Shown: positions 10,624-22,289, numbered from the stretch's first letter. The stretch is DNA of 64,000 nucleotides from Panulirus ornatus (GCF_036320965.1 NC_092251.1:6897501-6961500); one strand, 5' to 3'. The notes: a model not told the origin generated them from the sequence alone. Numbers and translations: made by a program.

Positions 10624-10745
10624 ACGATCTGATTGATCACGGATGTACCTCTGTGGGACGCTCTTGTTACGTCGCTCCTGTCCTGCAGCTCACCACACTG
10701 GTGGATTGTGTGTGTGTGTGTGTTTTCTAACTATTGCCCATTTTG

Positions 10746-11075
10746 GAGGGGGTTTACGTAATGGTGTGACTGGGTGCTAGATCAGAAATACTGGAGTTTA
10801 CGTGCTGCTGTATCGGGGTACTAGATGTTTACATGTTGTGTAGTGCGTGGGTATTAGATAGATAGAATGGTTTACAAGCTGTGGTATCTGGGGGACTAGA
10901 TAAGTTAAAGGGTTTACATGCTGTAGTATTAGGGTACTAATTAAGTTACAAGTTGTAGTATCTTGATACAAGGTAAGCCAAAAGGGTTTACATCCTGTTT
11001 CGTCTGGGTAGTAGATGATTATAATGGTTCACATCCGGTAATATCTGAATGTCAGATAATGAACAGGGTTTCCCC
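10746..11075. repeat. degenerate minisatellite, period about 45-55 bp
   Basis: About seven copies with GGGTTTACATGCTGTAGTAT and GGGTACTAGAT cores. The copies are strongly diverged and vary in length. Confidence 0.8.
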
Positions 11076-11706
11076 TCCAGTTCTATATTCGCTGTCGTAG
11101 GTTCAGCGGTGCTTGGACGTCTTGTGGCAGCCTCACTCGATCCTCATAAATGTCCCCCAGAATAACGTGTAAGTGATCATTTTCAGCCGCCTAGCACTTG
11201 GTAGGTGGCAGGAGCATTTCCCCGGCATCCACCATTCATTATAGCCAGCCGTCTGCCTGGTATTCGAAGGGTTGGCAGCTTATTGACATTCATCTTCAAC
11301 GGGGGTGGGGGCTAATGTGATGAGCCATCCGGGACAATAGCGTGGTGTTGTACGTTACCTTAGAGCTTTATGCCCTATGGCTATTTGTGGATGGCCCCGC
11401 TCTGGGACCGAGCTGCGTGCTATCGACTGCTTCCCTGATCCGTTAGGCTGTTTGAGGACGCGACCCGCACGCAGGCTTAACCTGCTCTCTGCAACCTGCT
11501 CTGTGTGGAATGCTTCATAGATTTTTTTTTTCCCCCTTCAAGTCTGTTCTTGGACATTTCTATAGTGAGGTTCAAAAACGCTTTTTGAAAAGTTTTGAGC
11601 ATTGACCTAAGCAGTTTTAAGGGCCAAGATGGTACACTTTTCTCCTCGTTTTATGATGTAGTGATGTTTTAGTATACCATACCTGGTACGCCAGGAGGAA
11701 ATGACC
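11076..11706. other. unique non-coding sequence
   Basis: No gene or repeat recognised. Confidence 0.6.
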
Positions 11707-12011
11707 TGGAGTGGGAGCCAAGCCTTCCTGGAGGACGACTCCGGACTGGGAGCCAAGCCTTCCCGGAGGATGACTCCAGAGTGGGAACCAAGCCTTCCTG
11801 GAGGATGACTCCAAAGTGGGAACCAAGCCTTCCTGGAGGACGACTCCGGACTGGGAGCCAAGCCTTCCCGGAGGATGACTCCAGAGTGGGAACCAAGCCT
11901 TCCTGGAGGACGACTCCAAAGTGGGAACCAAGCCTTCCTGGAGGACGACTCCAGAGTGGGAACCAAGCCTTCCTGGAGGACGACTCCAGAGTGGGAACCA
12001 AGCCTTCTCGA
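11707..12011. repeat. 35-bp minisatellite with a duplicated 105-bp higher-order unit
   Basis: After a partial copy, eight complete copies start with GGAGGAYGACTCC at exact 35-bp steps from 11730 to 11975. Copies 11730, 11765 and 11800 are repeated as 11835, 11870 and 11905: the first two pairs are identical and the third differs at one base. Because 35 is not a multiple of three, a strand free of stops in one unit stays open in all frames, which produces 110-160 codon minus-strand frames with no evidence of being coding. Confidence 0.97.
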
Positions 12012-12303
12012 AGTGCGTTTTAATAGCCTGGGTGTTCGGTAGGCAAGCCGTGGCCATGGATGATAATCTTTGCCGACTTCGCGAAGCTTGAGAATTTTTC
12101 ACGTACTTTGAGAATTTGTCGTCAGCTGAATGTGGAAGTCTGGGTCCGGAGCGCGTAAGGGTCTATCTTGAAGAGCGCAACTTATCCATTATCCAGCGGA
12201 TTTCTTATGGCGTTTTGATGTCTGTGGAAGTAGAAGTATTCCCGGACATGGGTAGATATGCCCAGGGAATGGAGTCAGGGCACCAGGGGATTATACCTCG
12301 TGT

Positions 12304-12307
<4 letters not shown>

Positions 12308-12361
<54 letters not shown>
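12308..12361. repeat. (TG)n microsatellite
   Basis: About 27 perfect TG units. Confidence 0.99.
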
Positions 12362-12363
<2 letters not shown>

Positions 12364-13351
12364 GGAGGGTCAAGAGGACGTATCGTCATCGGATGTTTGA
12401 CCTCCCGCTTGCAAGTGGACCGCTCGCTTCACAGTCCTCGTTGGTTCTCGGTGCGCTGTGCCTCAGGGTTAGGCGTTGTGTCCACGTCTGTTTCGTATAC
12501 TGTGGGGTTTTTGAGAAGGTTAATCTGAAGGGAGACTGTGGACACTGGTTTGGGTATCCTGGTTTCACCTGGTAAGCTGGATGTCGCCATGGACTCGACT
12601 GTGTGACTTGGTTTTAGAAGACTTGGGGAACTAGGCTCTTTGACCTGGTAGCCTGCAATCTCTCAGAATCAAAGCCGTCTTACAAAGTAGTTAATTTAGG
12701 CCTGGAGATCCATTCCTTCGTGTTTTCGTAAACTAGTTACCAGTTTTATACATGAACGGAGCGTAGTTAGAACATTGGCACAGAGGTTTGTTAGGTGTAT
12801 GTCCTAGTGTTCAGGGTTCATAAGCCCGATTGATCATATAGATTGTCCAGTTCAGCGTTTGTTTTCATTGCTTTATTAAGAAGTCCACCAGCTCCCGCCA
12901 GAGCATGGCCTCTGTAGATTATCATCATTGTTCTATAAGCGTCAAACCAGCTGGTCACAGTTTACCGTGTCATGGGTCCTCTGACGCCAGGAAAGTAAAG
13001 TGTTTTAAAAAGAGACGTTTATACACGAGTTTGAGGTATGTGTAGCTCAAGGATTCGACCCTCCACGCGTAACCCAGCCACAATGATAGTGGTGGCGGTT
13101 GTAATTGCCAGTGAAGGAGCTGTTGAGGTTAGGTTCCCGAGTGGCATGCAGAATTGGCCGCTCGAAAGTACGTCAGGAATGTAGATACTTACTTGATGGT
13201 TGTGTTTTGTGTCCTGTGATAAGATTTGCAGTGGTGTGATTTTTTTTTATTTTTCCGCTAGAGTTTGTCGTGCATTCCCTACCTAATCTTGTGGGCGGTG
13301 GCGCAGAAGAGGATCACAGGACGAGCAAGATGTTCGCATGAACGAAAGATT

Positions 13352-13352
<1 letters not shown>
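12362..13352. other. unique non-coding sequence
   Basis: Nearly 1 kb without tandem repeats. No exon, RNA or element recognised; frames are short on both strands. Confidence 0.6.

Positions 13353-13437
<85 letters not shown>
13353..13437. repeat. (GA)n microsatellite
   Basis: About 42 perfect GA units. Confidence 0.99.
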
Positions 13438-13438
<1 letters not shown>

Positions 13439-13541
13439 GCGTGGGACGCGAGGACCTGTTCTTGTGTGGGAGTGTGGCCGGGGCGCTCCTGACGAGGGGG
13501 CTAGAGCCTGGGGCAGTACCTTAGATCACTGGAAATTACGG

Positions 13542-13545
<4 letters not shown>

Positions 13546-13582
<37 letters not shown>
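13546..13582. repeat. (CA)n microsatellite
   Basis: About 18 CA units ending ten bases before a dispersed motif copy. Confidence 0.99.
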
Positions 13583-13583
<1 letters not shown>

Positions 13584-13591
13584 ATTTATAC

Positions 13592-13640
13592 TTTACGGGA
13601 ATAGAGTTCTACACTCGTGGGTTCCCCTTGTGTTTGTATC
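13592..13640 (+). repeat. dispersed motif copy 2
   Basis: Reads TTTACGGGAATAGAGTTCTA then CACTCGTGGGTTCCCCTTGTG, matching the copies at 7675 and 59370 with a few substitutions. Confidence 0.75.
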
Positions 13641-14136
13641 TTTTTGTCAGCACACTGCTCAGCGGCGTTGCGTACCTTAAACACGCTTTTTAAACATTTA
13701 GACTCTGAGCTGTATGAGGGGGGGATGAAGGTGCTGATGCTGCTGCCATCTGGAGGGCCGGAGGATAGACCTGGTTTCGATGGCTTGTGCCACGCCCTTG
13801 GGAGTCAGTCCCACAGCGTCACACTTGCAGTAGAGAATCCTTGATTTTGTCTGACGATGAAAATTCTGAGGGAATCTGATTGTCGTGGGGGAGGACAGTG
13901 TGAGGTAGTGGCGGGAGGAGGTGGTGTGGTCTCGCTGGGCCAAGACCGGGAGACGTTCCTGACGGTGGGGAGGAAGCCACAGGCCCACCGAGAGTCCCGT
14001 GTGTGGTGGTGGTGGGCAGGGCGGAGGAGAAGTGGGGAAGGAGGAGGGGAGGAGGAAAGATGGCCTGGCTGTTGTCTAGCGGTCGGGGAGGGGAGGATGG
14101 GATGGGATGTAGATGCGACCGGTTCATGAGTCAGGT

Positions 14137-14140
<4 letters not shown>

Positions 14141-14198
<58 letters not shown>
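14141..14198. repeat. (GA)n microsatellite
   Basis: About 29 perfect GA units. Confidence 0.99.
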
Positions 14199-14203
<5 letters not shown>

Positions 14204-15142
14204 GGAGTCAGGTAGCCAATACTGGTGGTGTTCTGGTATCTCCCCGTATATTATACACCTTTAATTAATCCTGATAATCAAAGCCTCGGGATTGTTGTCT
14301 CGTTCCGGTAGAGATACGATTGGTAGAGGCACTAATGGCGTAGCAGTGGTCGGTGCCTTCCGTCTGGTGTAGGAATCATGAGGTTCACATGCCTGGGGAA
14401 GGAGAGTGCTATGCCTGCCATGAATAGCCAAATGCAGGTGTCTCCCATGCCACCAGAGAGACAGAAGCCAATCAGCAGTTCGGGATGAACCTCGTCTGTG
14501 CTGCATTATAGATGTTGAGCTGGTGTATGGTTTATTGGCTCCAGCGAAGTGATTACAAATACCGAAGCAGGTTTACCTGTCTACAGCAAACTGGAGCAAG
14601 TCTTATATAAACTCACCCTTGGATCTAGGCTACTGTATTGTAAATCCTCATGTGTGACGGTGCGTGGTATTATCATAACGACGTAGATCTTGTGTGTGGT
14701 GAAAATAACAGGTTAGTCGTGCACAAGAGTATCGTGTGTAGATTAGCCCCAGATGAAGGAAGGGACTGGTTATGTGGTGGGATGGAGCCGTAAAGGAACT
14801 CTTCAACACACCGTCCCTCACAGTAGGTGTCGATAAGCGGACGTCTCGTCTAATAGTTTCGTGTCAGTTCGCTTTCTTTCCGAGATGTGTCGGTTCAGTG
14901 TCACACCCGGAAATAAACGTGGTCTTTGCGGCGTTGATTGTCGTAATTTGCACGTAATTATAGTCAGGGACGAGTCATTAGTGCCTGTTTTTACTAGCTG
15001 TTTTGGGTGAGAAGAACGTGTGTGTGTGGGTGAGGGGGGACTTGGAAACGTCCTGTTGTGAGCTGTTTATTGAGAAGTGAACACGTGTTTAAGGACCCCA
15101 AGATTTTCTCATCCCAGTTTACGACTGGAGTCGAAGGAAGCT

Positions 15143-15149
<7 letters not shown>
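14199..15149. other. unique non-coding sequence
   Basis: No supported gene. An 81-codon minus frame at 14261-14506 has no recognisable motif. Confidence 0.55.

Positions 15150-15232
<83 letters not shown>
15150..15232. repeat. (TA)n(GT)n microsatellite
   Basis: About 27 TA units turning into about 14 GT units. Confidence 0.99.
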
Positions 15233-15234
<2 letters not shown>

Positions 15235-15525
15235 TAGCAGGTTTATTGCCGCGTCAGGAGCTGTGGCCGTCGTGAGCGGCAAGCCCTCTAAGATGTTACA
15301 AGCTTCAGCTTGAAGCCTTGACGGGCCGGAGGCAATCTTGTGGCCGCTGGGTTTCGTAGTTAAAGGTGCACTTGGTGGATTGTAGGGCCAGACAGATGCG
15401 CTCCTCTCTCTCTCCCTCTCTCTCCCCCCCCCTCCTTCTGCAGGGTGATCAAGGGGTCTGCCCCCGGGCGAGGAGCCGTGCAAACCATTGTGGACTGCAT
15501 CGTTGATATAGGCTGAAAAAAAATG

Positions 15526-15529
<4 letters not shown>

Positions 15530-15600
<71 letters not shown>
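15530..15600. repeat. (CT)n microsatellite
   Basis: About 35 perfect units. A shorter impure CT/C-rich tract lies at 15402-15437. Confidence 0.99.
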
Positions 15601-15603
<3 letters not shown>

Positions 15604-15853
15604 CCCCTATCACTCTGATAACCACGAGGCAAAAGAAAGACAAATCGTCCCAAGCGCTTTCGTGTATTCACGTCTTCAAGGCAGGACAGAGGCGAAATCT
15701 GTACAAAGCCAATATATAAACATAGGAGTGTGACGTCATGTGGGGTGAGACGCATGTGGTGTCAGCTGTTGGTCGCCTGTTGGTCATGGCGTTGTAAGAC
15801 GCTCGAGACATAGTAAGCTGTTTGCAGATCATGTCTGAGACAAGATCTATAAA

Positions 15854-15855
<2 letters not shown>

Positions 15856-15886
<31 letters not shown>
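15856..15886. repeat. (TG)n microsatellite
   Basis: About 15 perfect units. Confidence 0.99.
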
Positions 15887-15887
<1 letters not shown>

Positions 15888-16059
15888 TCCCATCGCTTTA
15901 ACATTCTCTGCTCTCATAAATTCTTTTTAGATTTACGTGTGCTTCGTGCATTTACCATGTCTTTACTGTGTAAACTTTAGTTTATATATATATATATCAC
16001 CTGTGACAGGCATCCCGAATTCTTAGCGCTTACCGATAGAGGTACTCGTGAACGACAAG

Positions 16060-16062
<3 letters not shown>

Positions 16063-16126
<64 letters not shown>
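16063..16126. repeat. (GA)n microsatellite
   Basis: About 31 perfect units. Confidence 0.99.
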
Positions 16127-16127
<1 letters not shown>

Positions 16128-16177
16128 TAAGCTGTGAGCTACGAGTGTTAAGCATTATATCTCATGTATTGTGCATC

Positions 16178-16443
16178 ATATGAGGGGGGAGGGGGATGGT
16201 ATTCCATGTGTGGCGAGGTGGCGATGGGAATGAATAAAGGCAGACTGTGAATTGTGTGCATGGGTATATATGTATGTGTCTCTGTGTGTATATATATGTG
16301 TACATTGAGATGCATAGGTATGTATATTTGCGTGTGTGGACGTTTATGTATATACATTGTGTATGGGGGTGGGTTGGGCCATTTCTTTCGTCTGTTTCCT
16401 TGCGCTACCTCGCAAACGCGGGAGACAGCGACATAGCAAAATA

Positions 16444-16449
<6 letters not shown>
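16178..16449 (+). mobile_element. 5'-truncated 3' tail of a non-LTR retrotransposon
   Basis: The segment runs from a G-rich start (AGGGGGGAGGGGGATGG) through TGTGTGGCGAGGTGGCGATG, a block of TATATGTATGTGTCTCTGTG-like sequence, and GGGTTGGGCCATTTCTTTCG, ending in GCGCTACCTCGCAAACGCGG-GAGACAGCGAC and an A-rich end that passes into (TA)n. I remember this order as the 3' untranslated end of the decapod retrotransposon family whose coding fragments lie at 18.7-19.3 kb; that link is from memory and needs a search. Seen directly: the GCTACCTCGC/CGCGGGA core recurs at 46411 and, inverted, at 9328. Confidence 0.6.

Positions 16450-16516
<67 letters not shown>
16450..16516. repeat. (TA)n at the 3' end of the retrotransposon tail
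   Basis: About 33 TA units directly after the A-rich end of the preceding element, so they may be its tail or have grown from it. Confidence 0.97.
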
Positions 16517-16520
<4 letters not shown>

Positions 16521-18605
16521 CGAAGATATTTTATTATTTAGAACCCGAGTGTTACGTTACATCCCGCAGCTCCCACGGGTCCATTTTGCGCCTGAAGCAT
16601 AATAACGAAGCCTAGTGCATCCTGTACCTCCCATGGGTCCATTTTGCGTCTCTGTAGCGTAACGTAGCCCAGCTATAATTGCTACTTCGTTTGTTTTCTT
16701 TTTCCCGTCGAGCTCTTGCCCTTCGTCTGTTTTATCGTTACCACCGTTTTACTTAGGTAGTAAAAATGTCCGTGTTGCAAGGGACGGCCTGCCTGACGTA
16801 GCACTAACGTAATTCCCAAGTTCTCTCGTACTGAAGAAGTTGGACGTGTTCAACTAATGTAATGGTTTCCCCCTCCGAAAAGAATTGCGAGTTCTGTCGG
16901 TGTAAACCTCGCTAATGGGGTGGACAGCATTACACTAAAACAAGGTAGTACTTTCCTAATGTTTTATGCAAATCTCATATTGAGCGTGTTAAGGGGGGGA
17001 GGGCACCATGGAGGGTGATGGTGGTGGTCGTGTGGACGTGTATGACCGTGTGGTGTGTGTGTGTTGTGTGGACCAGTTGAATTTATTGCATTTTATGCTT
17101 CATGTGTTGTCGAATGTAGCCGAGTGATACAGTATGATGACTGTGGTTGTAGTAATGGCTTAAATGATACAAAAGAGCGAAATGCAGTGGATAATCCCCG
17201 ATATTGACTGACTGTAATATTGTAAGAGTTCTAGCTTGAAGTGGTCAAAGAGAACGTGATCAGAAAGAGCGAAAACGGGCTAGGGAATTGCGAGAAGGTA
17301 CTTAAACACTTTCCTTCTTCCAATTGGAAAGGTTTCTTTTGAAAGTTGTAAGGAACAAGTTCCCACCAGAGGTGAAAGAATAAAGAGTTCATGAAAGTTC
17401 AAGCTCGAAAGAGGGTTCAAAGTTGCTGACCGAAGGAGTAAGTTTAGGTTAAGCTTTGGATTGTGGGAGAGGAAGGGTTTGGAAGAAGTCAGGTTGTCTT
17501 CACACGGGGTGGTGCGCGTTTCTTCATTGTCCTCGCTCCAGAAATTATATGAGTGGGGAAGTAAAGAAAAAAGCAACATCTAGAGTTCTTGTGTAATTTA
17601 GTTTTAGATTTCTACGACCCTCTGCGTCACTAGCCATATCGATATGGCGAGAGTGGGATATTCTTACGTAACTTGATTTGACCTAGACTAAACTTCCTTA
17701 TGGTTATGAAATAACCGGGCCTTACGGAACATTAACCTCCTCGAATTAAAAAAGATAAAAATTCCCCCCTCCCGTATCCGTAAAGGTTCTCTTACGACCC
17801 GTGATTTTTTTTTTTTTTAAACGTGCACTTTTCCCTACGAATAGCCAATGCCTTTGTAGTTAAGAAAGGCAGTGTCGTCAGCCTGTCTCTGCGTTTATTT
17901 GAACGGCCTTTTCAGAACTACTCTCACCCGAAGCCATTAAGAGGAGGTTCGTTTCCCGGTACGAGATGAGTTTCCCCTGAAAGTTGTAACATATATATGA
18001 CTTCTTAAACTAAAAGTTTATTTCAGGGCTGTACAATTGTATCTGGTGATTCTGATGATAATCCCATTTGGGAATATACCTTTGAATAAGAATTGCTAGT
18101 TTTGAGTTTTGTTGTAATGGATATCATGTAACTTCTTGTATTTTTATAATCTTGCTTTCACATTTTCTATAACATGTTACTGTGTTGAACAGCTTTTGTC
18201 TCTTGAAGCGCTCTCCCACCCGCCTTAACCTCTCCTCAAAACCCATTTGATTCCCTATCCGCCCATATCAGCCCGGATCCAATCCTGCCCATTTTTGGCT
18301 CTACTCCACTTTTCCCGATCGCGGGATATCACAGGCGAAGTCGATCTGGTGCCCTGTGAACCTTTAAGCTTGTAGAGTTTAAAGGCGTATATACCGAGCT
18401 CCGTATTTGTTTTGGCGTCGTAACGGTTGGCGGGAGGAGCAGCGTTTGAGGCTGCGGTGGAGCCAATAGAACCGACCTAACCAGTCGAACCAGTACAGCT
18501 GGGTCAGCCGTTGTGGCCTCGCTGCTGTCCGGGTGTGGATAATTCAGGTCGTGGCTTTGTCGTCGCCAGATTTCTTTATTTTCTATTTTGTAGGTTCCAT
18601 TTATA
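16517..18605. other. 2-kb unique, AT-richer stretch
   Basis: This is the longest run without a microsatellite. A diverged direct duplication of about 58 bp around CCCATGGGTCCATTTTGCG lies at 16560-16680. The minus strand at 17280-17580 has a 99-codon frame with faint similarity to retrotransposon tails, which I do not accept. No gene or RNA is supported. Confidence 0.55.

Positions 18606-18669
<64 letters not shown>
18606..18669. repeat. (TA)n, left border of an inverted retrotransposon pair
   Basis: About 32 TA units ending exactly where the plus-strand reverse-transcriptase fragment begins. Confidence 0.98.
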
Positions 18670-18671
<2 letters not shown>

Positions 18672-18950
18672 AATGTGCTGGAATTTTTTTGAGGACAGTA
18701 TGTGTGAGTTGGTTTGATCGAGTAAGTGATGAAAGGGTAAGAGAGATGTGTGGTAACAAAAAGAGTGTGGTAGAGAGAGCTGGAGAGCGTGTGCTGAATT
18801 GATATAGGCATATGGAGAGAATGAGGAAAGGTTGACAAAGAGTGTATATGTTTTAGGTTTGGAGGGGACAAGGAGAACGGGGAGACCAAATTGGAGATGG
18901 AAGGATGGAGTGGAAAAAGATTTTGAGCGATCGGGGCCAGAACATGCAAT
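18670..18950 (+). mobile_element. non-LTR reverse-transcriptase C-terminal fragment, left arm
   Basis: Plus-strand motifs in order are WFDRVSDERVREMCGNKK, SVVERAGERVLN, a stop, HMERM, another stop, LEGTRRTGRPNWRWKDGVEK and FERSGPEHA. This is the domain after the polymerase core in a non-LTR retrotransposon family, including the conserved Gly-Arg-Pro-x-x-x-Trp segment. At least two stops and a shift make it non-functional. It is truncated at its 5' end against (TA)n and at its 3' end by a direct join at about 18950 to an inverted fragment of the same element. Confidence 0.75.
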
Positions 18951-19305
18951 TTGGTCTCCCACTTCTCGTTCCCTCCACCTCCGACACATATATCCTCTTG
19001 GTCAATCTTTCCTTACTCATTCTCTCCATGTGCCCAAACCATTTCAAAACACCCTCTTCTGCTCTTTCAACCACGCTCTTTTTATTTCCACACATCTCTC
19101 TTACCCTTACATTACTTACTCGATCAAACCACCTCACACCACACATTGTCCTCAAACATCTCATTTCCAGCACATCCACCCTCCTGCGCACAACTCTATC
19201 CATAGCCCACGCCTAGCAACCATACAACATTGTTGGAACCACTATTCCTTCAAACATACCCATTTTTGCTTTCGGAGATAATGTTCTCGACCTCCACACA
19301 TTCTT

Positions 19306-19307
<2 letters not shown>
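18951..19307 (-). mobile_element. non-LTR reverse-transcriptase C-terminal fragment, right arm
   Basis: The minus strand is a better preserved copy of the same region: it begins at the 3' end of the polymerase part (VVRRRVDVLEMRCLRTMC), then FDRVSNVRVREMCGNKK, SVVERAEEGVLKWFGHMERM, RLTKRIYVSEVEGTR and GRPN, where it stops at the junction. It keeps one open frame over about 350 bp except near its upstream end. It starts about 110 bp further 5' in the element than the left arm and also abuts (TA)n, at 19308. Confidence 0.78.

Positions 19308-19363
<56 letters not shown>
19308..19363. repeat. (TA)n, right border of the inverted pair
   Basis: About 28 TA units directly after the right arm. Confidence 0.98.
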
Positions 19364-19365
<2 letters not shown>

Positions 19366-19485
19366 TTTGTTTTTATCTTCTCTCGCAAGCTGTCAACTGA
19401 TGATAGTTTGCCTGGATACACATACTGAATTAAATGATTATTGGATAGATCTGGTTTTAGTCTCTTGAGCTTCCTGTCCGTTCAG

Positions 19486-19521
<36 letters not shown>
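19486..19521. repeat. (TG)n microsatellite
   Basis: About 18 perfect units. Confidence 0.99.
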
Positions 19522-19523
<2 letters not shown>

Positions 19524-19606
19524 AGAGGTTAAGAGATGTGTCATCAGGTGCCGTCGGTACAGTCATCACTTCGCTATCGGTCATTATTTATTGTTGATAA
19601 CTTTTG

Positions 19607-19609
<3 letters not shown>

Positions 19610-19679
<70 letters not shown>
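19610..19679. repeat. (TA)n microsatellite
   Basis: About 34 perfect units. Confidence 0.99.
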
Positions 19680-19681
<2 letters not shown>

Positions 19682-20136
19682 AGGATGACGAGTCGTTTAG
19701 TTCAGACTACGGGTGAGCGTGTGGCTTGGTGTTCGTAAGGCTACTGTTGTGTCCCAGGCCGTCTCGTGACTAGGCTGTGCATGGTGGTGGCGGTCCCGGC
19801 CTGCGATTCCCAAGGTCTCCCGGGGCGGCACACCACACCGCACCACACCGTCCGGCCCCGCGCCCGCCACTGCTGCTGCTGCTGCTGCCTCATCAGCGCC
19901 TAATTAAATCTCTTGACTACTTCAGGGTTCGCCAGTTTTACTTTGCCGCCTCACCGGCGGTTTACCTTCGCTGATTCTCTTAGTTAACCATTTTGTAGAG
20001 GAGGGGGAGGCGTAAGAGGACACAAAAAAGTATATGTAAAAGAGATTGGAGCGAGAATTCATCCACCGGGCCGCGGTAGCTTGGGTTATAAGGATTCTCA
20101 ATCGTTTTTTGGAGACGTTTTCTTTATGATTATGTA

Positions 20137-20137
<1 letters not shown>
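19680..20137. other. unique sequence with (CTG)6
   Basis: A CTG/TGC run lies at about 19869-19888 in a C-rich stretch. No gene recognised. Confidence 0.6.

Positions 20138-20190
<53 letters not shown>
20138..20190. repeat. (TA)n microsatellite
   Basis: About 26 perfect units. Confidence 0.99.
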
Positions 20191-20194
<4 letters not shown>

Positions 20195-20550
20195 GGAGCA
20201 ATGGTTCCGCAGGTGTCCCTGTCTGTGGTTGTCGGCAAAGGCTGGCATTTTGAGTTAGCTCTTCAAGCACGTCATATGAGGCTATCGTCTCCTCTCCCCC
20301 AACTTTCGCTCTGAAAGCGTTTCGGGCGATGGTGATATATATATATTATTACTCGATATTTGCTCGGGTTGGACACACTGCATCTCTGGTGCTCACAGCG
20401 ATTGGGTGTCAAGGGGGGGCGGCGAGGACCAGTCGTTTGTTTTCCATTCGCCCCGTCCCCTTTGGCTTTTGTAGAATATACATTATGTGGTCCATGTCGG
20501 TCACCGTGTAAGGATGTGTGTGTTTGTGTGAGCGAGGGAAGCAGCAACGT

Positions 20551-20551
<1 letters not shown>

Positions 20552-20601
<50 letters not shown>
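20552..20601. repeat. (TG)n microsatellite
   Basis: About 25 perfect units. Confidence 0.99.
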
Positions 20602-20602
<1 letters not shown>

Positions 20603-20852
20603 GGGAAGAGGTCGGCTTTAGTGTTGGCGGAGGGTAGTTAGGGGGAGGGAGGGAGGGATTGGGGTTCGTCCGAGCAGCGAGCGTTGGGGGGTGTCCTGTG
20701 ATGATGTCGGCATCCCTGCAGTAGAATGATTTTTATACTATGGTCAACCGTGCCATTGCCCTGCCCTGCTGGGAGTGCTTATACGAAGGCCATCCGCCAT
20801 TGGTTTTCCCCCCACTGGCTGGGCCTGTGAATATTTCCCGGGGTTCAAGTCT

Positions 20853-20856
<4 letters not shown>

Positions 20857-20935
<79 letters not shown>
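20857..20935. repeat. (CT)n microsatellite
   Basis: About 39 perfect units. Confidence 0.99.
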
Positions 20936-20938
<3 letters not shown>

Positions 20939-21164
20939 GAACGTTTCAATGGTTTATTGTGGACCGAGTGACGCAAGGACTGGCTATAACAAAGATGCCG
21001 GCGAAGGGGAAGAAAAAAATTAGAAGCTGTAGCTGCTCTCTGGCAAAGTGACTTGAAGTTAAGAGGTTTTTTTTATAAGTATCAATTGAAAGCAATCTTG
21101 TGAGTGGGGTGGATAAGCCCTCTCTTGACTGCTTCAATACTGCTTCTCTCGACCTATAACACCA

Positions 21165-21167
<3 letters not shown>

Positions 21168-21237
<70 letters not shown>

Positions 21238-21238
21238 T
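21168..21238. repeat. (TA)n(CA)n microsatellite
   Basis: About 30 TA units turning into six CA units. Confidence 0.99.
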
Positions 21239-22289
21239 AATGATTGTGTGTGAGTATGTTTTGCTTTAGTGTGCTTATACAGGGGGGAAAAGCATGATTT
21301 TTCCCCCGTCTTACGACATTTTTCAGTTTGTGTTGTACACTCTCCTTATTCAGTTTCGTCTCATCGTATTCCATTCATCCACTGCTGTGGTATCGGGTAT
21401 GCACTTTTCCTCACATTTTTCCGGCATTTTTTTCGCTTAGGTTCATACCATGGCCTCTGGTCGGTACTATATCTGTATATCTTTACAAGAACTGTTCACT
21501 CTCGACGTAAGCGGACCGGTTTAGAAATTTGAGCAAGTCACTCCCTTACTTATCTCTCTCCCACGGTAAGCAAATTTACGGCCTCTTAAGCCCCTTACTG
21601 TAAATCTGGTCCCGTCTTTGCTGTCCTTCTCTGGAAGAAGCGGGGTTCTAGTTTGGGCCGAATGTCGTTTGAAGAGTTGCCTGGGCATTGCTTGGCCCAT
21701 GTAGTTAAAAGCATTGTTGTGTGTTTGGAGGTGGTTCGGATGGGCGGGCATAGAGAGACGTGAGCATTAAGCCCCTGCGTGCCAGGCATTTAACCCATTA
21801 GTGATTTAAATCTAAGGACAAATTGAAAGTCGGTTGACTGAGGAAACGCATCGGAGAGGTAAAGGTCAGAGAAGGGAGGGGAGGAACTGAGAGTCCATTA
21901 GGGATATTATGGTGAGTGTTGTGTGTGTGTGTGTCAGCGATTTGACGACCCTCCCTGGGTAGCATTGGTTGAGGACTTTCGTCGAAGGAGAGCAGCACAT
22001 TAGCGCTCTGTTCGTATGCTCTTTAATCTGCCTTGAGTGTGTGTGTTTGTGTTTGTGTGAGGGGGGGTCGAGACCGATGTATTTCATAAGAATTCCGGAG
22101 ATAAGGAAATGATAAACGAGTGCAGACTGTCGTGTGGGAGGTATTTGCTGGGAGGTGCCCGCCACCAACCTCCGCTCTGCGGGAGGCGGAGGTTAAGCAG
22201 AGGCAGCATCCCTTGCCTTCATATGTCGCCGTGGGGGGGACGGGTCTGGCCTCTCCTTGTCCCAGCTTGCCGGTACTTTTACCCTCTTC
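21239..22289. other. unique non-coding sequence
   Basis: No repeat above 20 bp and no supported gene. Frames of 60-100 codons exist on both strands without motifs. Confidence 0.55.

Noticed and set aside
11607..12102. Three overlapping minus-strand frames of 110-161 codons with a 35-residue repeat
   Set aside because: The 35-bp minisatellite lacks stops on that strand, so all three frames are open; no support for coding.
13035..13080. tRNA gene suggested by TAGCTCAAGG and GGATTCGACC
   Set aside because: The A-box-like and B-box-like strings are only a few bases apart; no cloverleaf is possible.
17280..17580. Third retrotransposon tail on the minus strand
   Set aside because: Faint resemblance (a Phe-Lys-Arg-Asn-Leu string near the end) only after frame changes; too weak to assign.
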